Positions 1-11,785 of a stretch of DNA of 64,000 bases are shown one piece after another. This DNA is from Carettochelys insculpta (Eukaryota; Chordata; Testudines; Carettochelyidae): contig NC_134138.1 of NCBI RefSeq assembly GCF_033958435.1, positions 264,159,798 to 264,223,797 of the forward strand, read 5' to 3'. The position numbers and the translations under genes were made by a program. The notes under the pieces were generated by a model that had not been told where the DNA came from, ran no database searches, and worked only from the letters and a program-made list of their open reading frames with translations. The stretch's first letter is position 1. Each line of letters opens with the position of its first letter.

Positions 1-700
1 ATGAGGCCCAAGGAGTGGAACATCTTTGTAGTAATGTCTATCACGCCTAACACATCTACTTGCGAGGTGGCTTTTAAGAGGCAGTTGCCCAGGTATGAGA
101 AGATGAAGACATCTTGACGATACAGGTAAGCCGACACTACTGAGAGTGTCTTTGTAAAGACTCTGGGTTCTGAAGACAGGCTGAAGGGCAAAACTTTGTA
201 CTGGAAATGTTCTGTGCCCACAGTGAAAGGGAGAAAGTGCCTGTGTGCAGGATGAATGGTTATGTGGAAGTACGCATCTTGTAAGTTGAGGGCTGCGAAC
301 CAGTCCCCATCATCCAGTGCTATAACTATGGAAGTAATAGTGACCATCTTGAAACACTGCTTGTGGAGGTAATGACTGAGAGCCTGTAAGTCTAGTATTG
401 GTCTCCAGCCTCCTGTTTTCTTTTCCATGAAGAAGTAACATGAATAGAAACCTTTCCCCTGGAACTTGTCCAGGTGTCTCTCCACTGCTCCTATGGGGAT
501 GAGGTGATTGACCTCTTGTTTTAACTAGGTCTCGTGAGAGGGGTCCCTGAGGAGGGACTGAGTAGGGGGTTTTGTTGGTGGTAGTGTGGAATGGGATGGT
601 GTATCCTGCAGCAATAATTTCCAGTACCCATTTGTCTGTGGTGATACTTTCCCACTGGCGGTAGACTAGTCTGAGGCAGTGGTGAAACAGGGGATGAGGT
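1..700 (-). pseudogene. DIRS reverse transcriptase, N-terminal part, catalytic box lost
   Basis: The minus strand from about 525 to the window edge is open for about 175 codons. It reads in order through FFMEKKTGGWRPILDLQALS, the palm motif with DAYFHI, and the segment KVLPFSLSSEPRVFTKTLS. The catalytic box, normally Y-x-D-D in this family, reads Y-L-G-N at about 80-91, so both catalytic aspartates are replaced. Upstream there is an in-frame stop near 527 and a frame change near 550. The region from 550 to 700 still encodes the usual lead-in (a W-E-S-I-T-T-D-K-W-V-L stretch). This is an inactive retrotransposon remnant, not a host gene. Confidence 0.85.
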
Positions 701-889
701 GACTATTGGCACTGAGTGATGGGTGAGGTATCACAGTCCTCGACATAGTAGTCAAACTTGCTGCCTGGCTGCCTGTGGTGCATGGTTATGGCCTTGCTGG
801 GTACGTTGCCTAGACGGTCTTTGATGCTGTTGGTGTCCGGGATCGTAGAAATGTTGATATTGTGGGGGTTGAGGTTGGTAGGCGTAGCA

Positions 890-3035
890 TCACTGATACA
901 GGTAATACCTCTTCCTCCTGTAAGGAGGAGTGTACATGCCCAGTGTTTTTAACGTGGTTCCCAAGTCCTTTCTGGAGTGGAGGACTGCGTCTGTGGTTTC
1001 AGAGAACAGTTTTGATCTATCAAAAGGAAGGTCCTCAACTTTTGTTTGTAATTCCTTAGGGACACCGGATGTCTGCAGCCAGGATACTTATCGCATCTCC
1101 ACTGCAGTGGCCATGGAATGTGCTGCTGTGTCCGCCACATCCAGTGCAATTTGGACTCCTGTACATGAGGCCATGTACCCTTCCTGGACTATAGCCTTTA
1201 GGATTGGCTTCTTATCGTCTGGGAGATAGTCCATGAGTGACATGAGTTTTGTATAATTATCAAAATTGTGGTTGGAGAGGTGTGGAGCATAGTTAGCCGT
1301 AAGTAGCAGTAGGGTGGAGGATGAATATACCTTCCGCCCTAATAAATCTAGTTTCTTTGCATCCTTGTCTTACACCATAGATTTGTATTGTGGTGCCTTT
1401 GACTTCTGTTGAGAGGACTCTACAACAAGGGAATTGGTTGGGGGTGATTAAATAAAAACTACATTCCCTCTGACAGCACAAAATTTTTTTGTCCGCCCTC
1501 TCACTGGTTGGCAGAATAGACACTAGAGTTTGCCAGATGTTTGTAGCAGCTTCTGCGATGGCTTCATCCAGTGGGATGGCTATCTTTGATGATGTAGTAG
1601 GTCTCAGATTTTTGAGGAGTTTATGCTGCTTCTCTTGTACTTCTGCCACCCACATATCCTGAGACTGGGCAACCCTTCTGAACAGTTCCTGAAACTGTCT
1701 AAGGTCGTCCGGAGGGGATATATCTCCCAGGATGACTGCCTCATCCATAGAGGACCAAGAGGCATCTGTCTGATATGCCTCTGTCTTTTCCTCAGACACT
1801 TCCTGCATTTGCTCCCTCAGGTGTTCCAAGGGGCGATCAACAACCAGTTCTGGACCCTCTCTTGGAGGGGAGAGATGGTGCCTCCTCAGAGGAGGAGATG
1901 AGGACTGTCTATATGAGGGGCATGGATGTGGGGATCTATCCCTGGACCTTGAGTAATGTTGGTGCCGGTGGTAGTCCTCCCGACGGTATGGGTGTATGTA
2001 GTGGCAGGGACATGAGCCTGGTGGTGAGGATCTGGAATGTGAGCATTGCCTGTATCTATAATGGTGGAAGGAGTGAGACTGCCTAGATGATATAGACGGG
2101 GGTGGGGACACCCTGTAGGGGTATACTTGTAGCTGATGTGATTGTCGAATGTCAGGTGAAGGGTGCCTGAGCCAGGGAGAAGGGAGCTGCGGAAGTGGAG
2201 ACAGCGGCCTAAGGAAAGGCGATGGTGGTGCCAAAAGCCGTTCCAGTATATATGATTCTGGAGGAGAGCATGGAGACAAAGGAGATGGTATAATGAAGAG
2301 GTCTGGGGAGGGACTTCGGTGCTGTGTCTTAGAACATGCTTTTCTCGGTTCGTGAATTAGGTGGGCCAGTGCCAATATGGATGGTGCCATGCCTGGTGCC
2401 GAAGAAACTGGTGTGGGCATAAGTGCAGCCGGTTCTGCGCTCAGTGCCTGGGCCTGATGTTCCACACGATCAGAGGTCTTTGGCACCGCAAGTCCCTGTT
2501 CCAGAGCCTCCGGTTCCGATGCTCTCGGTGCCGGGGTTATTTGTCTCGGTGCCGTAATCTCCAGCACCCGTCACTTAGATGCCTGCAGGATCTTCAGTGC
2601 TGCGTCTTTGCAAGTCTGAGACCCAGTCACTGTCTTTTGTTCCCTGGGCTTTGCACCTCCTTTAGACATGGATGTGTCCTGGCTCTGTGTCTCATTTGTC
2701 ATGCTTGTGCGTAGTACAGGCAAGGATCAAGTAGGAGACGCTTTCTTTCTCTTATGACCTGAGGGGGTCAGAGAAGTCGCTTTCAGTTTTCAAGGCACTG
2801 ACGGGCCCTCCGGAGGGGTCAACTCGGTTGTTTCAGGCTGAAGAGCCTTATCAAATAAAATCATCTTGAGCCTCATTTCTTTGTCCTTCCTCACTCTAGC
2901 AGTGAGTTTAGAGCAATGAGGACATTTCTGAGGCACATGGGCCTTGCCCAGACAGTGAAAGAATTTGCTGTGGCCATGAGAGACTGGCACAGCCTCAAGG
3001 CATGACTCCCACTTCTTGAAGCCTGCCAGAGACAT
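890..3035 (-). pseudogene. DIRS gag-like ORF, broken
   Basis: The start at 3035 opens with MSLAGFKKWESC and a Cys/His segment (HCLGKAHVPQKCPHCSKLT), then a basic stretch; a stop follows at 2790. The same frame reopens (2567-1293) as a long Ser/Pro/Arg/His-rich region that could be mistaken for an SR protein. A third piece at about 1080-890 carries the family's conserved C-terminus (KVEDLPFDRSKLFSETTDAV, then KTLGMYTPPYRRK) and ends at a stop at 890-892. The role of this protein in DIRS elements is particle or RNA binding, by family knowledge. At least one internal stop and one or more frame changes separate the pieces. Confidence 0.8.
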
Positions 3036-3545
3036 CTTTCCTTCTTCTTTTGTATATTTTATTTATTTATTTATTTATTGAATAACAACATAACTTAACC
3101 TTAATGAGGGTACTTAACGGGTACTAAGAACAACAAACAGTCTGTAGGTAAGTGCTAACAATCTGGCTATGCTAAAGATAAGAAAGCTCTGGTGGCAGAG
3201 CTTTCCTCTCTGCTCTTGTTTTTCCTCTTTTTTTTTTTTAACTAAAACTATATACGGTAAAGGATTTCAAGGAACAGTTCTTAAACACTAGCAACCAGTA
3301 AAGACAAATGAAGGGTTTTATCTTTCCAGACATTGGAGCTGGAGTGAAGTCCATCTGCAGCCACTGGCAGCTGAGTGGAACTGGAGCTAACTGGATCGCA
3401 CATGTGACCCAAAGCACGCAAAGGACCAGCGCACTTCTATGCATGCGCAATCTGACAAGATACAGCTTGGAAATCTCCGATCTGTGGCACCAGGGTGAGC
3501 CCAACACCTACAGTGGAGCACCCACGGGGATCACTCGAAGAAGAA
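3036..3545 (-). repeat. DIRS leader and 5' terminal repeat
   Basis: On the minus strand this begins TTCTTCTTCGAGTGATCCCC, the start I recognise for turtle DIRS terminal repeats, and runs to the gag start at 3035. It holds a poly-pyrimidine run (3227-3240) and a TTTA microsatellite (3056-3080). The CR1 copy abuts it directly at about 3550. Confidence 0.65.
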
Positions 3546-3549
3546 AGGT

Positions 3550-4665
3550 CAGTTTTCAAAATGGAGAAAATGTCAAGAGTGAAGTATGCCACAAATCTGT
3601 GCTGGGATCTGTGCTGTTCAACCTACACATAAATGACCAGAAATGGAGGTATGAAGGGAGGTGCAAAAGTTTCCAGATGAAACTAAATTACTCAAAATAC
3701 GTAAGCCCAAAACTGGTTGTCAAGAGTCACAAAGGGACCTCAGAAAACTGTGTAAGTGGGCAACAAAGTGGCAGACGAAATTCAATGTTGGCAAATGCAA
3801 AGTAATGCGCACTGGAAAAATAATTCTAATTATGCACACAACATGACAGGTTCTAAATTTGCTGTTACTATTCAAGAAAGATCTTGGAGTCATTGTGAAT
3901 AGTTCTCTGAAAACATCTCATCAACATGCAGTCAAAAAAGTTAACTGGCTATTACGAAGCATTAAGAAAGGGATAAATAATAAGCCAATGCAGATCATGC
4001 TACTACTGTATAAATCCAAGGTATGCCCAGACCTTGAATACCACATGGAGTTCTAGTTGCTTCATTTCACTAAAGATATTAGAATTGGAAAAGGTACTGA
4101 GAAAGGCAGTAATAATTAGGGATACAGAATAGCTACCGTACAAGTAAAGATTTAAAATACAGGGACCGATCAGCTTAGAAAAGACACAACAATGGGCAGA
4201 TATGAGAGAAACCTATGAAATCAGGATTGATGTGGAAAAAGTGAATAAAGAAGTGTTATTTACTCCATCACATAACACAAGAACCATCAGCCCTCCAATT
4301 AAATTAATAGACAGCAGTTTTGAAACGAACTTCACACTTCACAGAATCAACTTCTGGAACTCACCGCCAGAGGATATTGTGAAGGCCAAAAGTATAACTG
4401 CAAATTAAAAATTAGATAAGTTTGTGGAAGTTAGGTCCATCAGTCGCTACTAGCCAAGATGGTTATTGACATAACCCAATACTCGGGGTATCCCAAAAAC
4501 CCTCTGCCTGCCAGAAACTGAGACTGGACAAGGCCAAAGTGATCATTTGATAACTGCCCGGCTCTGCTCATTCCCTGTAACATATCTGTCACTGGCTATT
4601 GTCATAAGAGAAAATAATAGGCTAGAAGGAGCATTGGTTTGACCCAGTATGGCCATTGTTATGCG
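3550..4665 (+). mobile_element. CR1 LINE, 3' end, degenerate
   Basis: Remnants of the CR1 reverse transcriptase lie in three frames: a VLFNLHINDQ block near 3610, then [17 protein letters not shown] at about 3755-3810, and the C-terminal FTPSHNTR and FWNSPPEDIV blocks at 4258-4385. The catalytic FADDTK box is destroyed, reading FQMKLNY-like at about 3670. The 3' UTR follows and ends in the CR1 signature GACCCAGTATGGCCATTGTT at 4640-4660. Confidence 0.9.
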
Positions 4666-4701
4666 AAGCTCATGTAGGGAGTATTCATATCACTGTTCCT
4701 C

Positions 4702-4898
4702 TGTGACAGGCTGCTGAGCAGATCGACTGAAGAATCAGCCCCCTGCCACCACTATTCATGTGGTATGGGGAGAACAGGGTGGGAACACGAATTTGCAAAT
4801 AAAAGCACCAGTGGTTCCTGCACCCCAAGGGTGTGTGAGTGACTTTATCTAAACCTAGTAGCAGCAGGAGCCAGGAGAGTGAGCTGAGCCCCATTACA
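4702..4898 (+). mobile_element. Short solo LTR (197 bp) with 5-bp target duplication
   Basis: The element starts TGTGACAGG and ends CCCCATTACA, and is flanked on both sides by TCCTC (4697-4701 and 4899-4903). A polyadenylation signal AATAAA lies at about 4798. TG...CA ends plus a 5-bp duplication identify an LTR whose internal region has been lost by recombination. Its ends resemble those of the LTR at 48503, which suggests related LTR retrotransposons. No coding sequence is present. Confidence 0.7.
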
Positions 4899-4903
4899 TC
4901 CTC

Positions 4904-5384
4904 CTATTATAAATTTCACCTGCTACTGAAAATAGAATGAACCATATGGAGCAACACAGCTAAACAAACTGGATTCCAGCATGGTTTCGCATCCAGTGCT
5001 GTGACAGGGGTCTGAGTGGAGGTACACTATTCCAGCTGCCAAGGCCAGAGGGCAGCAGTCTATGCAGGACTAGGTCCACATGCCTTCAGTCTGAAAGCCC
5101 ACTTAGATGCAGATCATACAGCTCCCTCAGAGATTATTTATGATTTGCAATGCAGCAGTGCGTAAGGGCCTCTCAGACATCAGGGCCTTATTGTGCAGGA
5201 TACCATATAAAACATTGAACCCAAAGATGGTCCATGCCCTGAGAAGCCTGTGAGCTCAGTTAAAAGAGCAGTATGTCCTCCTCACAGCAAATGTCTCCTA
5301 CCTCCATCTGTAGAGTAACAGCCACAAAAAAAAAAAAAAGATATGTTTCTCTGGGATGTATCAGCAAGGGTATTGTAAGCAAGA
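4904..5384. other. Intron sequence, nothing recognised
   Basis: Unassigned intron sequence. The only simple feature is a poly-A run at about 5325-5338. Confidence 0.6.
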
Positions 5385-5960
5385 CACAAGTAGTAATTCT
5401 TCCGCTTCTACTCTGTACTTGTAAGGCCTCTACTGGAGTGCTGTGTCCAGTTCAGGTCATCACACTCCAGGAAAGATGTTGACAATTTGGAAAAAGCCCA
5501 GAGAAGAGCAACAAAAATTATTAAAGGTCTTGGAAACATGAACTACAAGGGAAGATTGAAAGAACTGGGTTCATTTACTCTGGAGAAGACTGAGAGGGGA
5601 CATGAGGACAGTTGTGAAGTACATTAAAAAGTTGCTACAAGGAGGAGGGAGGTAAACTCTTTTCTTTAACCTCTGATGACAGGACAAGAACAAATGGGTT
5701 TAAAATGCAGCTAGGGAGGTTTAGGTTGGATGCTTGGAAACAAAGCCCCATATGTCAGGACAGTTAAGTACTGCAACAACTTGTCTAGGGAAGTCATGGG
5801 ACCTCCATCATTAGAGGGTTTCTTTTTCCAAACAGATTCAAACACACACTTGTTAGGAATGAGGCTGTTATTGCTCAGACTGGATTAGATAACATTTTGA
5901 GCTTCTATCCAGTCCAATGCTTTCTATTTTCACCTCTATTGCAACAGCCAGAATCTTGCC
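5385..5960 (+). mobile_element. CR1 LINE, old 3' fragment
   Basis: It reads as degenerate CR1 C-terminal coding sequence (a stretch like LEKAQRRATKIIKGLGNM at about 5490-5540, then a heavily frameshifted region resembling CR1 around 5690) and runs into the 3' UTR with the ATTAGATAACATTTTGAGC block at about 5885. Many stops and indels make it older than the copy at 8.5 kb. Confidence 0.8.
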
Positions 5961-6365
5961 CTCAGTGTTTTGAAAAGCATTAATTTAGTAACCAGTGGAA
6001 ATGGACATGAGATCCAATTGAAGGCTGCTATTGAATGTCACCTGGAATTCCTCTTCTAAGCTGCTTTAGACATATATCTTGTACTTATATTATAAAAAAG
6101 AAACAGCTCACATTTGGGATTCACCGTTTTCACCACATTTTGCAATAGCCCGGAGGGTACGCTTGAGACTGATTGGCTCTAAATTTAATCTGGATTTTTT
6201 TTGTCAGAAGAACCTGAAAGAGACTTGACTAGCATTGAAGTACAATGAGATTTCACTGCTTAACCTGCTTATTCAAAGCAAGCTGTGCTCCATAATCAAT
6301 CTGACCTGTGTCAACGTAAGAGAGTTATTTATAAGGGCAAAGAAAAAATTTGCAAAGCACATAAA
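5961..6365. other. Intron sequence, nothing recognised
   Basis: AT-rich intron DNA without a repeat I can name. Confidence 0.5.
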
Positions 6366-7047
6366 GGCTACGTCTACACGTGCAGCCAACATCGAAATAG
6401 TCTATTTCGATGAATAACGTCTACACGTCCTCCAGGGCCGGCAACGTCGATGTTCAACTTCGACGTTGCTCAGCCCAACATCGAAATAGGCGCAGCGAGG
6501 GAACGTCTACACGTCAAAGTAGCACACATCGAAATAAGGGTGCCAGGCACAGCTGCAGACAGGGTCACAGGGCGGACTCAACAGCCAGCCGCTCCCTTAA
6601 AGGGCCCCTCCCAGACACAGTTGCACTAAACAACACAAGATACACAGAGCTGACAACTGGTTGCAGACCCTGTGCCTGCAGCATAGATCCCCAGCTGCCG
6701 CAGAAGCAGCCAGAAGCCCTGGGCTAAGGGCTGCTGCCCACGGTGACCATAGAGCCCCGCAGGGGCTGGAGAGAGAGCATCTCTCAACCCCCCAGCTGAT
6801 GGCCGCCATGGAGGACCCAGCAATTTCGACGTTGCGGGACGCGGATCGTCTACACGGTCCCTACTTCGACGTTGAACGTCGAAGTAGGGCGCTATTCCTA
6901 TCTCCTCATGAGGTTAGCGACTTCGACGTCTCGCCGCCTAACGTCGAAGTTAACTTCGAAATAGCGCCCGACGCGTGTAGACGCGACAGGCGCTATTTCG
7001 AAGTTGGTGCCGCTACTTCGAAGTAGCGTGCACGTGTAGACGCAGCT
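6366..7047 (-). mobile_element. Harbinger internal-deletion derivative (682 bp), TSD AAA
   Basis: It starts GGCTACGTCTACACGTGCA and ends with the inverted equivalent, flanked by AAA on both sides (6363-6365, 7048-7050). Its left part matches the reverse complement of the right end of the 40.4-kb Harbinger element, including GGAGGGGCCCTTTAAGGG on the opposite strand. Its right part matches the left end of that element (subterminal TTCGACGTTGAACGTCGAA and TTCGAAGTAGCG). It keeps both gene starts, with the transposase ATG changed, but no transposase body. Confidence 0.88.
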
Positions 7048-8494
7048 AAAGGGACACATTTTCTTTATCTGGAATTGGAATGAGCTCCTCCTGATGATGC
7101 TCAGGCAAAGTAAGTTACAGATTGTACTTGTGCACATCTTTTCCTGTTTGTCATTAATTAAGGTATTTCAAAACCAGCCTTGAATGTGTGTTTCTCCAAT
7201 TGCTACGCACCCACTACTTCAGAAGAACTTACAGGTGTCCAACCTTCCTCCACTTCTGCTACCATGAGCTCATACTGATAGTCAAATAATATTTTCCAGA
7301 GGAAATGTATCATGTCAAGAGTGAGAGCGACTGACAGGAGGCAGATGACAGGAAGGAACAACAAGGTTTACGGTAATTTGTTAATGGGGTTGCTCAGATG
7401 AAACCCATACATCTCAGGATGGCTCAAGTTAAATATTTTAACATTATAAAAATGTATACACTTAAAGGAAGGCAAAGAAAAGGCAGCGAGCACTCGTCTG
7501 AATATTCTTTCTGTAGAACTTTCAAAATATGACATTTGGAAAGCTGTTATTTGCACAACATTTGAGGACAGCTGTAAAAATTCAGCCTGAAAGGCAACAT
7601 CACTCCCTCAAGACTTAAGTATTTGTGTTTTCTCCCCTGTGCCATAACATAAATCAAGCTTTAACTGGCCTGAACCAATTACTGTAAGCTACTAATGCAG
7701 TAAAGTAAAACTCCATATGCTGTTATGTCTGACAGAAACATTGGTATTTATGTACGGACAGTGATTAATTTGTAGTAGTTGTAACATCTGTGTCTTCCTC
7801 TGATTGCTCCTTATGCGCCAGTGGCAGTAAACTTTACTTGATTCAATGTGACTGGGAAGCACCAGTTTCCAGCACAAGTTGCACACTTCCATTTTGGCAG
7901 CTCAGGTAAATGATAGGAAACACAGGTTTGCTTTTCAAACTAACTGTTGAATGTTTTTTAAAATCATCTGTGCCTATTTTGTTTGTGTTATGCACCCTGC
8001 ATTGCAAAACAGGGCTCAAGGAAATTATTCATTATGGCTTTTGAGATTAGAAAAAGTGTGCAGGGTAGGGGGAAATTGTGCAACAAATTTTAAAATAGAT
8101 CAGATTCAGAATTTTAAAAATATTACACAGCACACTTTTAAATTAGTGTCTTAACAATTGACTGGCCCCTAATTTTCCTCAAATAATAGCTACTTCCTCA
8201 GCTACTGAATCTAAAATAAACTACCACACACAAAATTAACCTTATTTGTGTTTCCAATGCTCTCTTGTTAATACAATAGATCAGTGCATACATGACTCAG
8301 CTTTTGTTATGTAAATGGAGCTTGAGCATTTCTGTTCATTCTTATTACTATAAATAGGATACAAAAGAACAGGATTTAAAAAAAATATGTGGTTTTATTG
8401 CTCTTGGGAAATGAAGAATTATGCATCAAAAGAGGCATAAGGTGGCTAAATTACTAGTGGGTCCAAAAAATGAAGGCCAATGTTTTCAAACTTA
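7048..8494. other. Intron sequence, nothing recognised
   Basis: AT-rich DNA with no open frame or repeat I can support. Confidence 0.6.
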
Positions 8495-9530
8495 TAAGAA
8501 CATAAGAACATAAGAATGGCCATACTGGGTCAGACCAAAGGTCCATCAAGCCCAGCATCCCATCTGCCGACGGTGGCCAATGCCAGGTGCCCCAGAGAAG
8601 GAGAACAGAAGACAAGTGATTTATCTCCTGCCATCCATCTCCTGCCCTTGTTATGAAGGCTAGGGCACCATACTTTATCCCTGGCTAATAGCCATTTATG
8701 GACCTGACCTGCAAAAATTTATCAAGCTCTTTTTTAAACCCTAATAGAGTCCTGGCCTTCACAGCCTCCTCGGGCAAGGAGTTCCACAGGTTGACTGTGC
8801 GCTGTGTGAAGAAAAATTTCCTTTTATTAGTTTTGAACCTACTACCCATCAATTTCATTTGGTGTCCCCTAGTTCTTGTATTATGGGAAAAGGTAAATAA
8901 TTTTTCTATATTCACTTTCTCCACACCATTCATGATTTTATATACCTCTATCATATCGCCCCTCAATCGCCTCTTTTCCAAACTGAAAAGTCCCAGTCTC
9001 TCTAGCCTCTCCCCATATGGGACCCTTTCCAAGCCCCTAATCATCTTAGTCGCCCTTTTCTGAACCTTTTCTAATGCCAATATATCTTTTTTGAGGTGAG
9101 GAGACCACATCTGCACGCAGTACTCGAGATGTGGGCGTACCATAGTTTTATATAGGGGAAGTATGATATCTTTTGTCTTATTATCGATCCCTTTTTTAAT
9201 AATTCCTAACATCCTATTTGCCTTACTAACTGCCGCTGCACACTGCGTGGATGTCTTCAGAGAACTATCCACTATAACTCCAAGATCCCTTTCCTGATCT
9301 GTCGTAGCTAAATTTGACCCCATCATGTAGTACGTGTAATTTGGGTTATTTTTTCCAACATGCATTACCTTACACTTACCCACATTAAATTTCATTTGCC
9401 ATTTTGCTGCCCAATCACTCAGTTTGCTGAGATCTCCTTGTAGTTCTTCACAATCCCTTTTGCTTTTGACTGTCCTGAACAACTTGGTGTCATCTGCAAA
9501 CTTTGCCACCTCACTGCTTACCTGCTTGCC
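8495..9530 (-). mobile_element. CR1 LINE, young 5'-truncated copy with an intact ORF end
   Basis: On the minus strand an uninterrupted frame runs from the 5' truncation (about 9530) to a stop at 8685, about 280 codons. It begins just before the catalytic KFADDTKLF block and continues through [30 protein letters not shown], the [16 protein letters not shown] block and the C-terminal [19 protein letters not shown]. The 3' UTR (8684-8495) ends in GACCCAGTATGGCCATTCTT and a short TTCTTATG-type tail. The absence of stops suggests a fairly recent insertion. The endonuclease and most of the reverse transcriptase are missing, so it cannot move by itself. Confidence 0.92.
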
Positions 9531-9689
9531 TAAACTAGGCACCTAAATGAAAGTGCCCCAATTTTCAGAAGAGCTGAATGCTTCCTGCCATTTCTCAGCA
9601 ACTGTGATAATCAGGACTTGTGTTCCAAACTGAACACCCCAAAACATATTAAATTAATGGCCACTTCTGAAAATGTTGGTTCCATCTTC

Positions 9690-9800
9690 TCTTTCCCTCA
9701 GTTTCGTCATCTGTGAAACAGAGATACTAATGATTGTCCTTTACAAAGTCCTTTGTGGGCAATCGATGAGAAACATTACTTACAACATAAGTATAGGTAT
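9690..9800 (+). repeat. MIR-like SINE fragment
   Basis: Contains the MIR central pattern CCCTCAGTTTCGTCATCTGT followed by a GAAACAGAGATACTAATGAT stretch. This is an ancient amniote tRNA-derived SINE core, truncated at both ends. Confidence 0.6.
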
Positions 9801-11600
9801 TGATTCAGAAAAAGTGACTGAAGTTGCTATATCCCTGGAAGAGAGCCAACACTGATTAGAAAACTTGATTCAGTGTTATCGATGGAAAAAGTGGATGGGT
9901 GCCCAGGCCCAAGGGTTTCCATGAAATTGCTGAGAGCCTGATGGCAACAAACCAAAGAATGAGGAGAAAAGAATCACTGAGTGATTACTGTCCTTCACTA
10001 AGACAGGAGAAGAGAATTATTGTTGCCTTAAGTGTGTGCACACATGTTCCTGGGTGTAATCCTCACAAAACAATTCCTTTGATGAAAAGTTTGACCTTCT
10101 CAAGGCTGAATTTTCAAAGCCATGAGTTAAAGCTGCAGTCATTCATCCAGCTCATGTGTGAGTAATTATGGTAGGTAACAAGTACATATTTTTCGCATTT
10201 AATGATGAAAAAGATGGTTTAGAGGCAAAACTAACCAAATGCTCTTTCTTGCCTGAGCTTGAGCAATTAGTATTTGGTAATCAATATTCCCCTGCAAAGT
10301 ACACAAGGCATCTAGTCTCCAAGAGCAAGTACCAAAACCTCAGTTTCCACATCCATATTAAATGAAAGAGAATAATTATGTCTACAGACCAGGTCTCAGG
10401 ATGCAACTGAATTGGTTAAATCTATTTCAATTTGCATTCAATGCCATAGCTACAATATTCACAGTGTTACCAGTGATAGTGGCAATTTTCAGGAGCGTAT
10501 TTCTCATAACAGCTCCTAACTCAAAGGCACGTTCAGAAGTTTTAGTAATACGTACACACATTTGTTAAAGCAGTGGACAGACGTGATGAGGCTATATGGG
10601 AAAAGTGATACTAATTTTGGAGTCTCTCCTTGGATAAGTGTGAAGAATTCTTAAATCTCCCTGCCTCGGTTATCAGCAGACAATGCAGAAGAACACATTA
10701 GTGCTGAGAGAGGGAATGTAGGATATGCCTTGTGATGGCAATATAAGATCAACCACCATTATATACACAAGAAGGGCACCAGAATCTTTGGAGAAGTGCG
10801 TATGGAGGCAGGAAGGCCAGGACCTAGTGCCACCCTGCCTTCCTAAATATGGCGCCATTAGCGGGAGTGGGAAGCGGAGCAGTTGGGGTTTGCTGGCACA
10901 GAGCTCTCCCCCAGCTCTTGGAAATAACCTTGGTGAAAGAGGCAAGGTGTTAGACACCACTGCAGGAAGGGGAGGGGAGCCCCTCTCAGTGGGATGGGGG
11001 CAGAGTCCATCCTTGAAGTGCAGGGGCTGGCCAGTGCATGGGGAGGAGAGGAGAGCAAACCCTTCTCTCTCAGAAGCAGATGGGGGTGCATGGGTTACAC
11101 TGTGCAGATGGGCAAGCAGGGAAGGGAGATGGGAAAAAGGAAAGCCCCCCACAGCATTTAGGAGTGGGTTGGGCTAGTTTTCTTCCTTCTACCAGCTGCA
11201 GCCTCTTCTCTTCCCTCCATACACCTTCCTCCTGCTGGCGCCTCTGACTGTCACTGCCTTGCCATAGATGTGGCAGCACCAGGATTTGCTGCTCCCATCC
11301 ACCACCATGCTCGAAGTGAGAGAAGAGGCAGTGGCACTTGCCAGCCTTTCCTTGCAGTGTGATATTCCATACAGGTTAGAGACCACTAGGCAGGCTGTGG
11401 GCACTGACTGAACTGGTCTGGTTCTCCCTGTGAGCAAACTACAGCCCAGCAGCATCCCTCTGCTGAGGGCAGGCCTGTGGGCTGCCTAGCCAGCAGAGGA
11501 AGGATGGGCAGGCTGAGGAGATATAGGAGTTGTCAGGTCACAGCAGGAAGGGGTAAAGCGACTGGAGCAGAGGTTAAACAGAGCTCACCTAGAGGTGTTA
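9801..11600. other. Intron sequence, nothing recognised
   Basis: 9.8-10.7 kb is AT-rich and unremarkable. 10.75-11.5 kb is GC-richer and opens several chance frames on both strands, none with family motifs or consistent splice sites. Confidence 0.5.
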
Positions 11601-11604
11601 GCTG

Positions 11605-11785
11605 ACTTTCGGCACTGTGCAAGCAGGAAGGGATGAGAACTGCTTCCCGGTGCAAGGGGAAGGGAGAGAGGAAGGAATGAGCTCTGCAAAGACATGGGCC
11701 AAGACATCCTTTTTCTGTTTCTCCTCCCTGCAGCTGGAAGCAGCTACTTTCCCTTCCTGCCTGCACAGTGCTGAACAGCTGCAGC
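11605..11785. repeat. Imperfect inverted (foldback) repeat
   Basis: GCACTGTGCAAGCAGGAAGG at 11611 is matched in inverted orientation by CCTTCCTGCCTGCACAGTGC at about 11753-11772. The similarity continues inward through a GAACTGCTTCC-like block and a purine-rich stretch. It is probably a degenerate miniature DNA element; no terminal duplication is clear. Confidence 0.45.

Larger units (their letters stand above)
1..3545 (-). mobile_element. DIRS-type tyrosine-recombinase retrotransposon, decayed, continues past the left edge
   Basis: Read on the minus strand, the order is terminal repeat and leader (3545-3036), gag-like ORF (3035-890), then the start of the reverse transcriptase (about 700-1). 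The reverse transcriptase has DIRS-type blocks (GDWFAALNLQDAYFHI, FTVGTEHFQYKVLPFSLSS, RVFTKTLSVVSA). The gag has a short Cys/His segment followed by a Ser/Pro/Arg-rich region. The RNase H, methyltransferase-like and tyrosine recombinase parts would lie left of the window. In-frame stops and frame changes show this copy is dead. Confidence 0.85.

Noticed and set aside
1293..2567. A 424-codon Ser/Pro/Arg-rich minus-strand frame resembling an SR protein
   Set aside because: It continues the DIRS gag reading frame that starts at 3035, is followed by the family's conserved C-terminus, and lies between the DIRS terminal repeat and reverse transcriptase.
8685..9542. Intact 285-codon frame as a host gene
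   Set aside because: It is the C-terminal part of a CR1 reverse transcriptase, including the FADD box and the CR1 3' UTR downstream.
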